Shown: in pieces, positions 34,446 to 42,503 of the stretch
Position numbering within the stretch: the first letter of the stretch is position 1
Layout of the letters: each line of letters starts with the position of its first letter
Assembly (NCBI RefSeq): GCF_024494695.1
Contig: NZ_JANHDP010000001.1
Location: 186,001 to 250,000, forward strand
DNA from: Natronoarchaeum rubrum
GTDB taxonomy: Archaea; Halobacteriota; Halobacteria; Halobacteriales; Natronoarchaeaceae
Length of the DNA stretch: 64,000 nucleotides
Reading direction: 5' to 3'
Position numbers and translations under genes: made by a program
Notes under the pieces: generated by a model
Database searches by the model: none
Seen by the model: the letters and a program-made list of their open reading frames with translations, nothing else
Told to the model about the DNA's origin: nothing

Positions 34446-35351
34446 ATGTCGACAGATACCGCACAGCAAACGACACCGGATCGATCGTTCGTCGAACGAA
34501 TCGACGCCTGGCTCGACGAGGACATGTCGATCCGTCGAGCGCTCGGCGTGTACGCCGTGCTCGGGATGTACATGGCGTTTCTCCTGCTGCCGGTCGCGTA
34601 CATGGTCATGGCGACGTTCACGTCGCCCGACTTCCTGTACTCGACGCAACTGATCCCGTCGCTCGGCGATCTCACGCTCGACAACTACGTGACGACCCTT
34701 TCGCGTGGACAGTTCCAGCAGTACTTCATCAACTCGATGATCATCGCGACCGCGACGACGGTGCTGACGCTCGCGGTCGGCACGCTGGCAGCCTACTCGC
34801 TGTCCCGGTTCGACTACCCGGGTAAGAACGTGTTCCTCATGACGTTCCTGGGAACGCGGATGCTCCCGCTGGTGCTCATCCTGATCCCGTTCTACCTGCT
34901 GATGTTCACGCTGAACCTCATCGACTCCTACCTCGGGATCATCATCGCCCACTCCGTGGGCGGCATCCCGCTGGGAACGTGGCTGCTGAAGGGCTACTTC
35001 GACGACATCCCGGAGTCGCTCGACGAGGCGGCGAAGATGGACGGCTGCTCGCAGCTCGATATCCTGGTGCGCATCATCATCCCGATGTCGCTGCCGGGAA
35101 TCGCCGTCGCGGGCTTTTACACGTTCATCCTCTCGTGGAACGACTTCCTGCTCGTGTCGATCCTGTCCCAGACGGCGTCGACACGGACGCTTCCGTTCGG
35201 CCTCCAGCTGTTCCAATCGCAGAACAGCGTCGCCTGGGAGCTGCTGTTGACGGCCGCGACGGTGACGATGGCGCCCGTCGTTCTGCTGTTCGCCGTCATC
35301 CAGCGCTGGGTCGTCGAGGGGCTGGCGAGCGGCGGGATGAAGGGCAGCTGA
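34446..35351 (+). CDS. Sugar ABC transporter permease (MalG-like)
   Basis: 301 residues, six hydrophobic segments. The EAA motif is ESLDEAAKMDGCSQLDILVRIIIPM, here given in two parts (ESLDEAAKMDGC, LDILVRIIIPM). It partners with the MalF-like permease whose stop lies one base upstream, so translation is probably coupled. The C-terminus MKGS after the final helix is typical of MalG-like subunits. Confidence 0.92.
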   Translation: MSTDTAQQTTPDRSFVERIDAWLDEDMSIRRALGVYAVLGMYMAFLLLPVAYMVMATFTSPDFLYSTQLIPSLGDLTLDNYVTTLSRGQFQQYFINSMIIATATTVLTLAVGTLAAYSLSRFDYPGKNVFLMTFLGTRMLPLVLILIPFYLLMFTLNLIDSYLGIIIAHSVGGIPLGTWLLKGYFDDIPESLDEAAKMDGCSQLDILVRIIIPMSLPGIAVAGFYTFILSWNDFLLVSILSQTASTRTLPFGLQLFQSQNSVAWELLLTAATVTMAPVVLLFAVIQRWVVEGLASGGMKGS

Positions 35352-35656
35352 TCGCCCTCTTTCCCGCGACCGGTTTCTCGACGGCGTGACCTGCTGACGC
35401 CCCTCGGCGTTCGTTTGGCTCATCCGGTGGCAAAGATGTCAATTCTGTCTCCGCTTAGTCAAAGTACATTCCTACAACTACCCAGTATGGTGAGATAATA
35501 GACTACCTGGAAATATATGGTCGCATAAGGCACCCATTTCTCCGAAATCGACGCGCGATTTATGCTCTAATATAGGTACTTTGGCTCCATATACTACCGA
35601 TCGAGGAGCAGCTGTCGGGGATACGTTTCGATACTCTCGGGAGATTCTCGATAGCG
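35352..35656. other. 305-base intergenic stretch, no gene seen
   Basis: The stretch separates the end of the transporter operon from the end of the convergent carotenoid oxygenase gene. Its middle (about 35480-35600) is comparatively AT-rich. I found no coding frame, tRNA, IclR-type site or clear palindrome. Confidence 0.6.
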
Positions 35657-37078
35657 CTACGTGACCGCCTCGGGGAAGAATCGGCCGTGGAACCCGAACG
35701 GGACGACGTGGGGCAGCGGCGCCCGGGCACGCTCCTCGAGCGTCGCCGCGTCGAAGACCAGCAGTATCGACCGCTCTCGGTCGGCGTCGAGCGCCGTCGC
35801 GATCACGACGCCGTCGTCCTCCGCGTCGGCGTCGGGACGCCTGACGACGCGCGGCTCTTCGACGTAGACGCTCGACTCGAACCACTCCGTCGCGGTCTCG
35901 CGTTCGAGGTCGACTTTCACGAGCCCGTTCGCGCCCTCGCGCGCGGTCGCCTGCCCGTAGGCGTAGCGATACGGTCGCGTCCGGACGTCCCGGGGGACCG
36001 TCGGTAGTTCGATCCCACCGTCGTAGCGCCGGTGGCTCGACGTCGCCCCAGTCTCGGGATCGACGCGGTACCGGACGAGCCGACCGGTGACGCCGGGGTC
36101 CTCGTCGGCACCGAGTAGCGCGTCGAAACCGAGCGCGTCGACGATGCCGGCGTCCTCGTACTCGACGAGGTCCATCACCACCTCGTCGTCGGCCTCGAAC
36201 GCGTTGACGTGGTGGAAGACGAACCCCGGCTCTACGGTCGGCTCCGCGACCAAGTTCCCGCTTTCGCGGTCGACGACGGCGATCCGCGTTCCGTTCTCGG
36301 GGCGATACTCCAGCAGGTCCAGCAGGCCCTCAGTCCACGGCGAAAGCGCGCCAAGCACGTCGATCTGCAGCGGCGTCTCGATCAACACGGCGTGGTCCGC
36401 GGTCAGCGCGAAGCTGTGGACGTAGCCCGGGCCTCTCGCGGGAACCGTCGCGACGCGTTCGCGGCGGTCGCTGCCGTGGGGCACGCGATACAGGTGGAAC
36501 CGGTGTGGGTGCCCGAACTGCACCGAGTGGCCCACGGTCTCCCCGCGGTGGTCGTCGACGACGTGGTGGGCGCCCGCCAGGTGTTCGACGACGTCGTCGT
36601 CGTCGAACGCGAACTCCGATTCCGTCTCCAGGGTGGTCGGATCGAAGGCGACTCGCCGCGGCGCCTCCGTGAGAGCGACGTACTCGTCGCCGAATCGGAC
36701 GACCTGGACGTTCGCATTGTCCGTCGGTTCTGGCGGCCCGAGCGCACGGAGCCAGCGCCCCAGCGTCTCCAGCGCGCCGTTCCCCGTCGCGAACTCGCCC
36801 GCGCCGTCGCCGGTCTCCGCCGTCCGATACGCTTCGGTGCGAAGGAACCGGTTCGTGTAGCGCACGTCTCCGTCCGAGAACGCGTACCGGCGCAGCATCG
36901 CCAGCCCGTCGAACCAGTGGTTGACGCGCTCGCCGCCGACCTCGAACCGCCCCGGTCCGTTCCGTACGAGTGCGCCCGACAGCCACGGCGGGATCGTCCC
37001 CTCGACGTCCAGCGGGCGATCGCTGTACTCCCGTTCGACGGACCGGAACCCGAGTTCGTAGGGAGATCGGGTCGTCAC
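35657..37078 (-). CDS. Carotenoid oxygenase (RPE65 family)
   Basis: 473 residues. Four iron-binding histidines of the seven-bladed propeller are visible: AHHVVDDH (about 171-172), GYVHSFAL (221), VFHHVNAF (about 288) and the C-terminal FGFHGRFF (about 466). The N-terminal GALVRNGPGRFEVGG and HWFDGLAML are conserved family blocks. The enzyme cleaves carotenoids with O2 and non-haem Fe(II). In haloarchaea cleavage of beta-carotene gives retinal for rhodopsins, although most use Brp/Blh for that; apocarotenoid production is another option. No rhodopsin gene is in the window. Confidence 0.9.
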   Translation of the reverse strand: MTTRSPYELGFRSVEREYSDRPLDVEGTIPPWLSGALVRNGPGRFEVGGERVNHWFDGLAMLRRYAFSDGDVRYTNRFLRTEAYRTAETGDGAGEFATGNGALETLGRWLRALGPPEPTDNANVQVVRFGDEYVALTEAPRRVAFDPTTLETESEFAFDDDDVVEHLAGAHHVVDDHRGETVGHSVQFGHPHRFHLYRVPHGSDRRERVATVPARGPGYVHSFALTADHAVLIETPLQIDVLGALSPWTEGLLDLLEYRPENGTRIAVVDRESGNLVAEPTVEPGFVFHHVNAFEADDEVVMDLVEYEDAGIVDALGFDALLGADEDPGVTGRLVRYRVDPETGATSSHRRYDGGIELPTVPRDVRTRPYRYAYGQATAREGANGLVKVDLERETATEWFESSVYVEEPRVVRRPDADAEDDGVVIATALDADRERSILLVFDAATLEERARAPLPHVVPFGFHGRFFPEAVT

Positions 37079-37140
37079 ACCGTCTAGTCGACGGGTGTCG
37101 GTATCAATTCGGCGGCCCGGGATCGGTCGAGTACAACCGG

Positions 37141-37149
37141 AATTTTAAG
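37141..37149 (+). promoter_or_regulatory. TATA-like element of the 57-residue membrane protein
   Basis: AATTTTAAG ends 24 bases before the ATG at 37174, the standard spacing for a leaderless haloarchaeal gene. It is the main support for that short gene. Confidence 0.5.
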
Positions 37150-37173
37150 AGGAAGTAGCGGCATCAGAAATGC

Positions 37174-37347
37174 ATGATACACACAATACAGCTTACCGGA
37201 GCGAACACGATTGGCGGCCTCGTTCTCGCGCTCGTCGTCCCGACGATGATGATCGCCTTCGGTGCGTACGTGGGCGTCCTGATGGCGCTACAGTCGTTCT
37301 TCGACGCGCAATCGTGGCAGGAAGCGACCGCCGACAGCGAGCAGTGA
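37174..37347 (+). CDS. 57-residue single-helix membrane protein
   Basis: The frame from ATG 37174 to the TGA ending at 37347 encodes MIHTIQLTGANTIGG, one hydrophobic helix (about residues 16-39: LVLALVVPTMMIAFGAYVGV) and a short acidic tail (QEATADSEQ). A TATA-like box at the right distance supports expression. A hydrophobic run in this frame is not an effect of base composition alone. The small size suggests an accessory subunit of a membrane complex, but no partner gene is adjacent and the family is unknown. Confidence 0.6.
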   Translation: MIHTIQLTGANTIGGLVLALVVPTMMIAFGAYVGVLMALQSFFDAQSWQEATADSEQ

Positions 37348-37513
37348 GTCTGACCGCCGCGGCCGCCAGCTGCGGTGAGCGCCCGACGGCGCACGGTGTC
37401 GAAACTCCCGATGATCGCTCGCAAGCAGACGACAGCAACGTGGACAGTACGGCTTTAGGTCAGTCCGGCTATATCTGACAGGTACCGGACTATGTCTGCG
37501 ATCGGCGAGATCG

Positions 37514-37544
37514 CTCGTGGACCATCGAACACGCGGTCCACGAG
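37514..37544 (+). other. Ten-base-pair hairpin before the metallophosphoesterase gene
   Basis: CTCGTGGACC (37514-37523) pairs perfectly with GGTCCACGAG (37535-37544) around an 11-base loop. It ends nine bases before the ATG at 37554. It could be an operator, or a structure in the 5' leader that affects translation. No T-run follows, so it is not a typical terminator. Confidence 0.45.
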
Positions 37545-37553
37545 AGCGACCCC

Positions 37554-38828
37554 ATGACGACGTACTACTTCCTCAGCGACATGCACGTCGGCGGCGACGA
37601 GGCGCTCAGGGACGTCCAGTTCGAGGAGGAGTTGCTCGGCTTTCTCCGCGACTTAGAAGAGAGCGACGAGGACGCGGAGTTGATCGTCAACGGCGACGCG
37701 TTCGGGCTCTGGGAGTTCACTGAACTGAAAGGACTGGACAAGTTCGACGCGCTCGTCGAGCGCTACCCGGAGCTGTTCGAACAGTTCCGCGCGACCGGCG
37801 CCGAAGTGCCGATCACGTTTATTCCGGGCAACCACGACTACGAACTGGCGGCCTACGACGAGTACGTCGACCGCCTCGCGGAGTACAACGTCGACCTCGA
37901 CCAGTCCGTCGCCATCACGCGACCGGTCGGCGACCGCGAGATCTGGATAGAGCACGGGATGCAGGAGGACGACCACAACCGGGTGCCCGACTTCGGAAAT
38001 CCCTACGCCAACCCGCTCGGCTACTTCGTCAACCGCCACTTCACGAGCAAGGCCGGCCAGCTCTCCCACCGGGGCAAGTACAACTGGCTCAAGGATATCC
38101 AGTCGGTGACGCCGATGGAACAGATTCCCGAGTGGATCGCCTCGAACTACTTCTACCGGGAGATGAACCCGCTGTTGCGCTACGCGGCGCTCCCGTTCTT
38201 GCTGACGTTCCAGATCAGCCTCGGCTACCTCTTGCTGGTGATCCTTGCGGTCTCGGGCGTGTGGGCGACGCCGCTGGAGCTCGTCCACGACGCATTTCGG
38301 GCGCTGGGGATCGTCGGATCGCTGTTCGACGCGGTCATCGCCGTCAACCTCGCGATCGCCGTCCTGCTGGGCGTGATCGCGGTGCCGCTGTACGTCCTCG
38401 TCCGGGACGTCCGGAAGACGCTCTCCCGGTTCGGGCTATTCGAGGTGCCCGAGGACGTCTCCGATCCCTATCTCGACCGCGCGAGCGAGGTGTTCGAGGC
38501 CCATCCGGACGTCGCGGCGTTCGTCTACGGTCACACCCACCGCGCCTCGCTGCGCCGCCGTGACGGCCGCGCGGTGATCAACACCGGGACGTGGCTCAAG
38601 CGGTTCACCCGATCGTCGGCCCGGATCGGCGTCCTGCCGCCGGTGTTCTACCCCTCCTTTCGGTTGAGCTACTTCCGGGTCTTCGAGGAGAGCGGCGACG
38701 TCGTCGTCGAGTACGACGAGGTCGGGAAGCCCAACCCCTCGGAGCTGTCGCTCCTCCAGCGGGCGATCTCGAAGCGACCGGAACGGGAGTCGGCGATTCC
38801 CGATCGAACGGTCGTCGACGACGAGTGA
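37554..38828 (+). CDS. Membrane-anchored metallophosphoesterase
   Basis: 424 residues. The calcineurin-type metal-binding motifs are SDMHVGGDEA, VNGDAFG, PGNHDYE, and GHTHR with NTGTWLKRF near the C-terminus. Two transmembrane hairpins (about residues 205-235 and 255-285: FLLTFQISLGYLLLVILAVS and AVIAVNLAIAVLLGVIAVPL) are inserted between the halves of the catalytic core. This arrangement is seen in archaeal and bacterial relatives of UDP-diacylglucosamine hydrolases. The substrate, perhaps a lipid-linked pyrophosphate, is unknown. Confidence 0.85.
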   Translation: MTTYYFLSDMHVGGDEALRDVQFEEELLGFLRDLEESDEDAELIVNGDAFGLWEFTELKGLDKFDALVERYPELFEQFRATGAEVPITFIPGNHDYELAAYDEYVDRLAEYNVDLDQSVAITRPVGDREIWIEHGMQEDDHNRVPDFGNPYANPLGYFVNRHFTSKAGQLSHRGKYNWLKDIQSVTPMEQIPEWIASNYFYREMNPLLRYAALPFLLTFQISLGYLLLVILAVSGVWATPLELVHDAFRALGIVGSLFDAVIAVNLAIAVLLGVIAVPLYVLVRDVRKTLSRFGLFEVPEDVSDPYLDRASEVFEAHPDVAAFVYGHTHRASLRRRDGRAVINTGTWLKRFTRSSARIGVLPPVFYPSFRLSYFRVFEESGDVVVEYDEVGKPNPSELSLLQRAISKRPERESAIPDRTVVDDE

Positions 38829-38900
38829 CGACCCGCGGTCCGGCGCAACCGAGCGCTCGTCGCGGCCGATGGCGGCCGGACACGCTCGCCCGCCTGGCGC

Positions 38901-40109
38901 TCACCCCGGTCCGGGGTCGGTCCGATCCGCATCGGACGGCGCTTCTGCCTGGCGCTGCTTGACGCTCTCGACACTCTCGGCGTACTCGTCGAGCGTGTGC
39001 TCGGACACGACGGGCACGCGCTCGCGCTCGGGGTCGGCCAGCACGGGGAGGATCATCCGGACGAACGTCACGATGAACAGCATCAGGAACGGCCCGAGGA
39101 AGATACCCGACCAGCCAAACAGCGGCGGCCCGAACAGGTACGCGAACATGACCAGTCCGGTGTTGAGCAGGCGTCCAGAGAGGTACGGCCGGATGTACGT
39201 CCTGACGAGGTTGTCGAACCCGACGATCATCACCGCGAGGAACGCAACCGGAAACCAGACCAGACGCGGATCGGTCGTCGCTGCTTGCACGCCGAGAATG
39301 GCGGCGATGGTAAAGTAGATCACTGACCGGCCCACCAGCGGGACGAGCGTGAACAGGCCGGTGACGACGGCGAACAGCACCGCCGAGGGGATCGCGAGCC
39401 CGCCCGGTGCGACGAGGTTGAACAGTCCGTAGACGAGCGCCGAAAGGAGGATAACTGCGAAGATCGTCATCGTGTAGCCGAAGTAGACCGAACCCAGCCC
39501 TCTGTCGACGGTCGAGAGGTAGTCGACCGCCAGACTGTCCTCGCCGAACACGTTTACCTCGAACCAGTCCGCGATATCGCGGGCGCTGATCAGCAGGAAG
39601 AAGGCGATCAGTAGCGCGATGAATAGGTTGAAAAGCGTCGCGCCCACTGCGCCGACCACTCCGCCGACGGAGCCGATCAGCGTCTGAACCGACGGCTCTT
39701 GGATCAGCACCAGCGTCGTGTCGTACACTTCCGACGGCGTGTTCGGGAGATCGGTGACTTGAATCGGCAACTGCGCGAGGATCCTGTCGGCGGGGAGGTT
39801 CGCGGCTGCCCTCGCAAGCTGTCCGAGCGCGACCAGCAAGATCGTCCCAATCATCGTGACGATCGGGACGACGAACAGGAACAGCGTCAGCGCCGCGGCG
39901 AGGCTCCGCGATGCGATGCGCGTTTCGAGCCGTTCGGTGACCGGTCGCGCGACGTAGTACACGAACAGCCCGAACACGAGCCACGGAAGGTACTCGCGGA
40001 CGACGAGACCGAGCACTCCCAGCAGCACGACACCTAGTGCCCACCAACCGAGATGTTCGCGTCCCGGCCAGCCGCGGACGTTCCGCATCCGAGAATCAGC
40101 TTCGCTCAT
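38901..40109 (-). CDS. AI-2E family transporter (PerM-like)
   Basis: 402 residues with about eight hydrophobic segments. The pattern of the AI-2E/UPF0118 family is seen in YLPWLVFGLFVYYVARPVTERLE, the amphipathic middle region (LPADRILAQLPIQVTDLP), and the C-terminal blocks LFTLVPLVGRSVIYFTIA, VGFDNLVRTYIRPYLSG and FGWSGIFLGPFLM. Members export autoinducer-like molecules or act as Na+(Li+)/H+ antiporters. In haloarchaea the role is untested. A short acidic tail follows the last helix. Confidence 0.88.
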   Translation of the reverse strand: MSEADSRMRNVRGWPGREHLGWWALGVVLLGVLGLVVREYLPWLVFGLFVYYVARPVTERLETRIASRSLAAALTLFLFVVPIVTMIGTILLVALGQLARAAANLPADRILAQLPIQVTDLPNTPSEVYDTTLVLIQEPSVQTLIGSVGGVVGAVGATLFNLFIALLIAFFLLISARDIADWFEVNVFGEDSLAVDYLSTVDRGLGSVYFGYTMTIFAVILLSALVYGLFNLVAPGGLAIPSAVLFAVVTGLFTLVPLVGRSVIYFTIAAILGVQAATTDPRLVWFPVAFLAVMIVGFDNLVRTYIRPYLSGRLLNTGLVMFAYLFGPPLFGWSGIFLGPFLMLFIVTFVRMILPVLADPERERVPVVSEHTLDEYAESVESVKQRQAEAPSDADRTDPGPG

Positions 40110-40306
40110 GGGTGGGAGTACGACTCCGGAGCTATTAACGGAACTTCACGAACGAACTGAACTTCCGGGGACCGGGAACTTACGCCGTCTCGGTACCGAT
40201 GCCGCCTTCGGCGCAGCTCGAGAAGCGCCGCTGTTCGACGCGGCTGGTTTCAGCCACCGTGGAAAATCGGCGTGTTCTCCCCCGGGCTACCGAACGGGTT
40301 CGTCGT

Positions 40307-40528
40307 TCAGTCCGAACCGGCGGACTGTCGCTTCTCGGCCACTTCTTTGACGCGGGACTCGACGCCGACCCGCTTTTCGCCGAGCGTCGCGCCGACGAGC
40401 GCGCCCAGCGCGGCGCCGGAACTCGCGGCGTTTCTGCTGAACAGCCCACCGATCGCACCGCCGATGCCCGCGCCGATCGCGGCGTGTCGAGCGCGACTCA
40501 GCGCGCGCTTGAGACGTTTGGATTCCAT
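40307..40528 (-). CDS. Small glycine-zipper-like protein
   Basis: 73 residues from ATG 40528. After a basic helix (MESKRLKRALSRARHAA), a glycine-rich segment IGAGIGGAIGGLFSRNAASSGAALGALVGATLGE (stated in parts: IGAGIGGAIGGLF, SSGAALGALVGATLGE) resembles a glycine zipper that can insert in or lie along a membrane. The C-terminus is charged. Function unknown. The 200 bases upstream of its stop, toward the AI-2E transporter start, hold no gene. Confidence 0.6.
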   Translation of the reverse strand: MESKRLKRALSRARHAAIGAGIGGAIGGLFSRNAASSGAALGALVGATLGEKRVGVESRVKEVAEKRQSAGSD

Positions 40529-40613
40529 ACCGATACGTACGCCAACCAGACGAATAAACGTACCTATCACCCTACGTATTGCCAGCGCAGCGCGGTGCGC
40601 GGAGCGCGCTCGG

Positions 40614-41987
40614 TCACCCCCCGGCGTCGGCCCGCTCGGCCATCATCGACGCCGCGGTGTCGGCCCAGTCGCCCCGGCGGAACCCCGCGGTGACGACGAG
40701 CGCCCACCAGGCGTAACACAGCACCATTCCGGCGTACACGCCCGGGAGCCCGTAGTCGAACGTGACGGCGGCGAGGTACGAGAAGCCGAGCAGGAACGTC
40801 ACCGTCCCGGAGAGGTTGGCGTAGAACGGCGTTCTGGTGTCGCCGGCGCCGCGCAGGCTCCCCGCGAACGGGAAGAAGATCCCGAAGAAGAACATCGAGA
40901 CGCCGAACACGCGGGCGAACGTGGCGGCGTACTGCCGGGCGGCAGCGTCGCTGGTGAACGCGCCCGCGAGCGGATCGGCGCCCGCGACGAGGACGATTCC
41001 GGCGGCGCCGAGCGTGAGGACGCTCAGCGCCGCGATGGCCTGCCCCTCGAAGCGAGCCCGGGCCGGCTCGCCCTCGCCGAGCGACTGGCCGACGACGATG
41101 CTCGCGGCGACGTTGTACGAGCGGTACAGCGGCCCGGCGATCTGCTGGTAGATGCGTCGCCCGATGTGGTAGCCGGCGTTGACGTTCGTCCCGAAGGTGA
41201 GCAGCAAGGCGTTGAACGGGAAGTTCGCGAGCGACGTGCTCATCCCCTCGGCGAAGTTGGGCAGGCTCACCGCGACGAGCTGGCGCGCGATCGTCGGATC
41301 GGTCGGCCGCCGCAGCGCGGGCTCGGTCCGCTCGCTGAGAAAGGCGACGGCGAACGCGACGGCCTCGAAGGTCCGGCTCACGGCGGTCGCGACCCCGACG
41401 CCGACGACGCCCAGTTCGGGCAGGACGCCGATTCCCAGGCCCAGCCCGACCGTGCCGGCGATGTTGAGCCCGTTCGCGGCGATGTTGACGAGCATCGGCG
41501 TCCGCGTGTCGCCGGTCCCCTGGAGCGATCGCGCGCCCACGAGGCCGACGATGCGCATCGGCGCCGCCGCGAACACGATCGCGAGGTAGGTGCCGCCCAT
41601 CGCGACGACCTCGGGATCGGCGCCCAGCAGCGCGATCAGCGGGCGGGCCGCGACGACGCCGACGCCGACCAGCGGGATGCCGACGAGAAACCCGATCAGC
41701 AGCGCCTGGCTGATCGCCTGATCGCGCGTGTCGGCGTCGTCCCGGCCGGTGTCCTGACTGGAGAGAGCGATCGCGCCCGAGCCCAGTCCGAGTCCGGCCC
41801 GCAGCGGGAGCTGGGCGTACAGGTCCGCCAGCCCGACCGCGGCGACCGCGGCCGGCGAGAACAGCCCGGTGACGATCACGTCGACCGTCCGCATCAGCGT
41901 GTTGAACGTCTGCTGGACGGCGATCGGCCACGACAGCGCGATCGTCCGCCGCCAGACCGACAGCACGCGCGCTCGGAGGCCGTCCAT
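40614..41987 (-). CDS. MATE-family multidrug exporter
   Basis: 457 residues with about twelve hydrophobic segments in two homologous halves. Family blocks are ALSWPIAVQQTFNTLMRTVDVIVTGLFSPAAVAAVGLA near the N-terminus (in parts: SWPIAVQQTFNTLMRTVDV, GLFSPAAVAAVGLADLY), GARSLQGTGDTRTPML and SLRGAGDTRTPFY, the last two being repeated G-D-T-R-T-P loops. It exports cationic compounds using Na+ or H+. The start is ATG 41987. Confidence 0.9.
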   Translation of the reverse strand: MDGLRARVLSVWRRTIALSWPIAVQQTFNTLMRTVDVIVTGLFSPAAVAAVGLADLYAQLPLRAGLGLGSGAIALSSQDTGRDDADTRDQAISQALLIGFLVGIPLVGVGVVAARPLIALLGADPEVVAMGGTYLAIVFAAAPMRIVGLVGARSLQGTGDTRTPMLVNIAANGLNIAGTVGLGLGIGVLPELGVVGVGVATAVSRTFEAVAFAVAFLSERTEPALRRPTDPTIARQLVAVSLPNFAEGMSTSLANFPFNALLLTFGTNVNAGYHIGRRIYQQIAGPLYRSYNVAASIVVGQSLGEGEPARARFEGQAIAALSVLTLGAAGIVLVAGADPLAGAFTSDAAARQYAATFARVFGVSMFFFGIFFPFAGSLRGAGDTRTPFYANLSGTVTFLLGFSYLAAVTFDYGLPGVYAGMVLCYAWWALVVTAGFRRGDWADTAASMMAERADAGG

Positions 41988-42074
41988 ACCGGTCCGAACG
42001 TCGAATCGACGAATGAGGGTAACGGTCCCGGACGCGCTGGCTGGATTTCGGCCCGGCGCCTCGTGGGACCGCTC

Positions 42075-42503
42075 TCAGACGATCCCTCGGGCCAGCGAGC
42101 CGAACAGCGGCAGCCCGATCGCGGCGCCGACGGTGACGTAGACGATCGGGCGCATCTCGGGGACGAGCAGCGCCGCGTCGCCGATCGCGACCGCGAACGC
42201 GACCAGCACGAGAACGCCGAACGCCAGCGCGTACGCGACCCCGCGCCGGATGCTGGGTGCGACCAGCGCGACCAGCGCGCCGCCGAGCACGAGACCGAGC
42301 CAGTGGAGCCACGCGAACACTAGCCCCAGCGCCGCCGCCCCCGCGAGCGCGACGGCGTGGGATCGCCGCCGCATCCGCGCCTGATCCAGGGCCTCGTGCA
42401 GCCGATTTCCGGTTTCGCCCGATGCCGCTTCGGCGTCCTCCTGTGTCGCCCTGGCGTTGTCCGGCGTCGCGTCGGCGTCGCCGCTTCGCTCGCTCGAACT
42501 CAC
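42075..42503 (-). CDS. Multi-helix membrane protein, unknown
   Basis: 142 residues: an acidic 40-residue head followed by four hydrophobic helices (VALAGAAALGLVFAWLHWLG, LVLGGALVALVA, YALAFGVLVLVAFAVAIGDAAL, IVYVTVGAAIGLPLFGSL). Its ATG overlaps the stop of the upstream penicillin acylase gene by four bases, so the two are translated from one message. It has no known family; it may help place or hold the acylase. Confidence 0.7.
   Translation of the reverse strand: MSSSERSGDADATPDNARATQEDAEAASGETGNRLHEALDQARMRRRSHAVALAGAAALGLVFAWLHWLGLVLGGALVALVAPSIRRGVAYALAFGVLVLVAFAVAIGDAALLVPEMRPIVYVTVGAAIGLPLFGSLARGIV

Noticed and set aside
40272..42323. 683-residue plus-strand frame opposite the MATE gene
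   Set aside because: Antisense to MATE and rich in Arg/Asp/Pro; no family motif.
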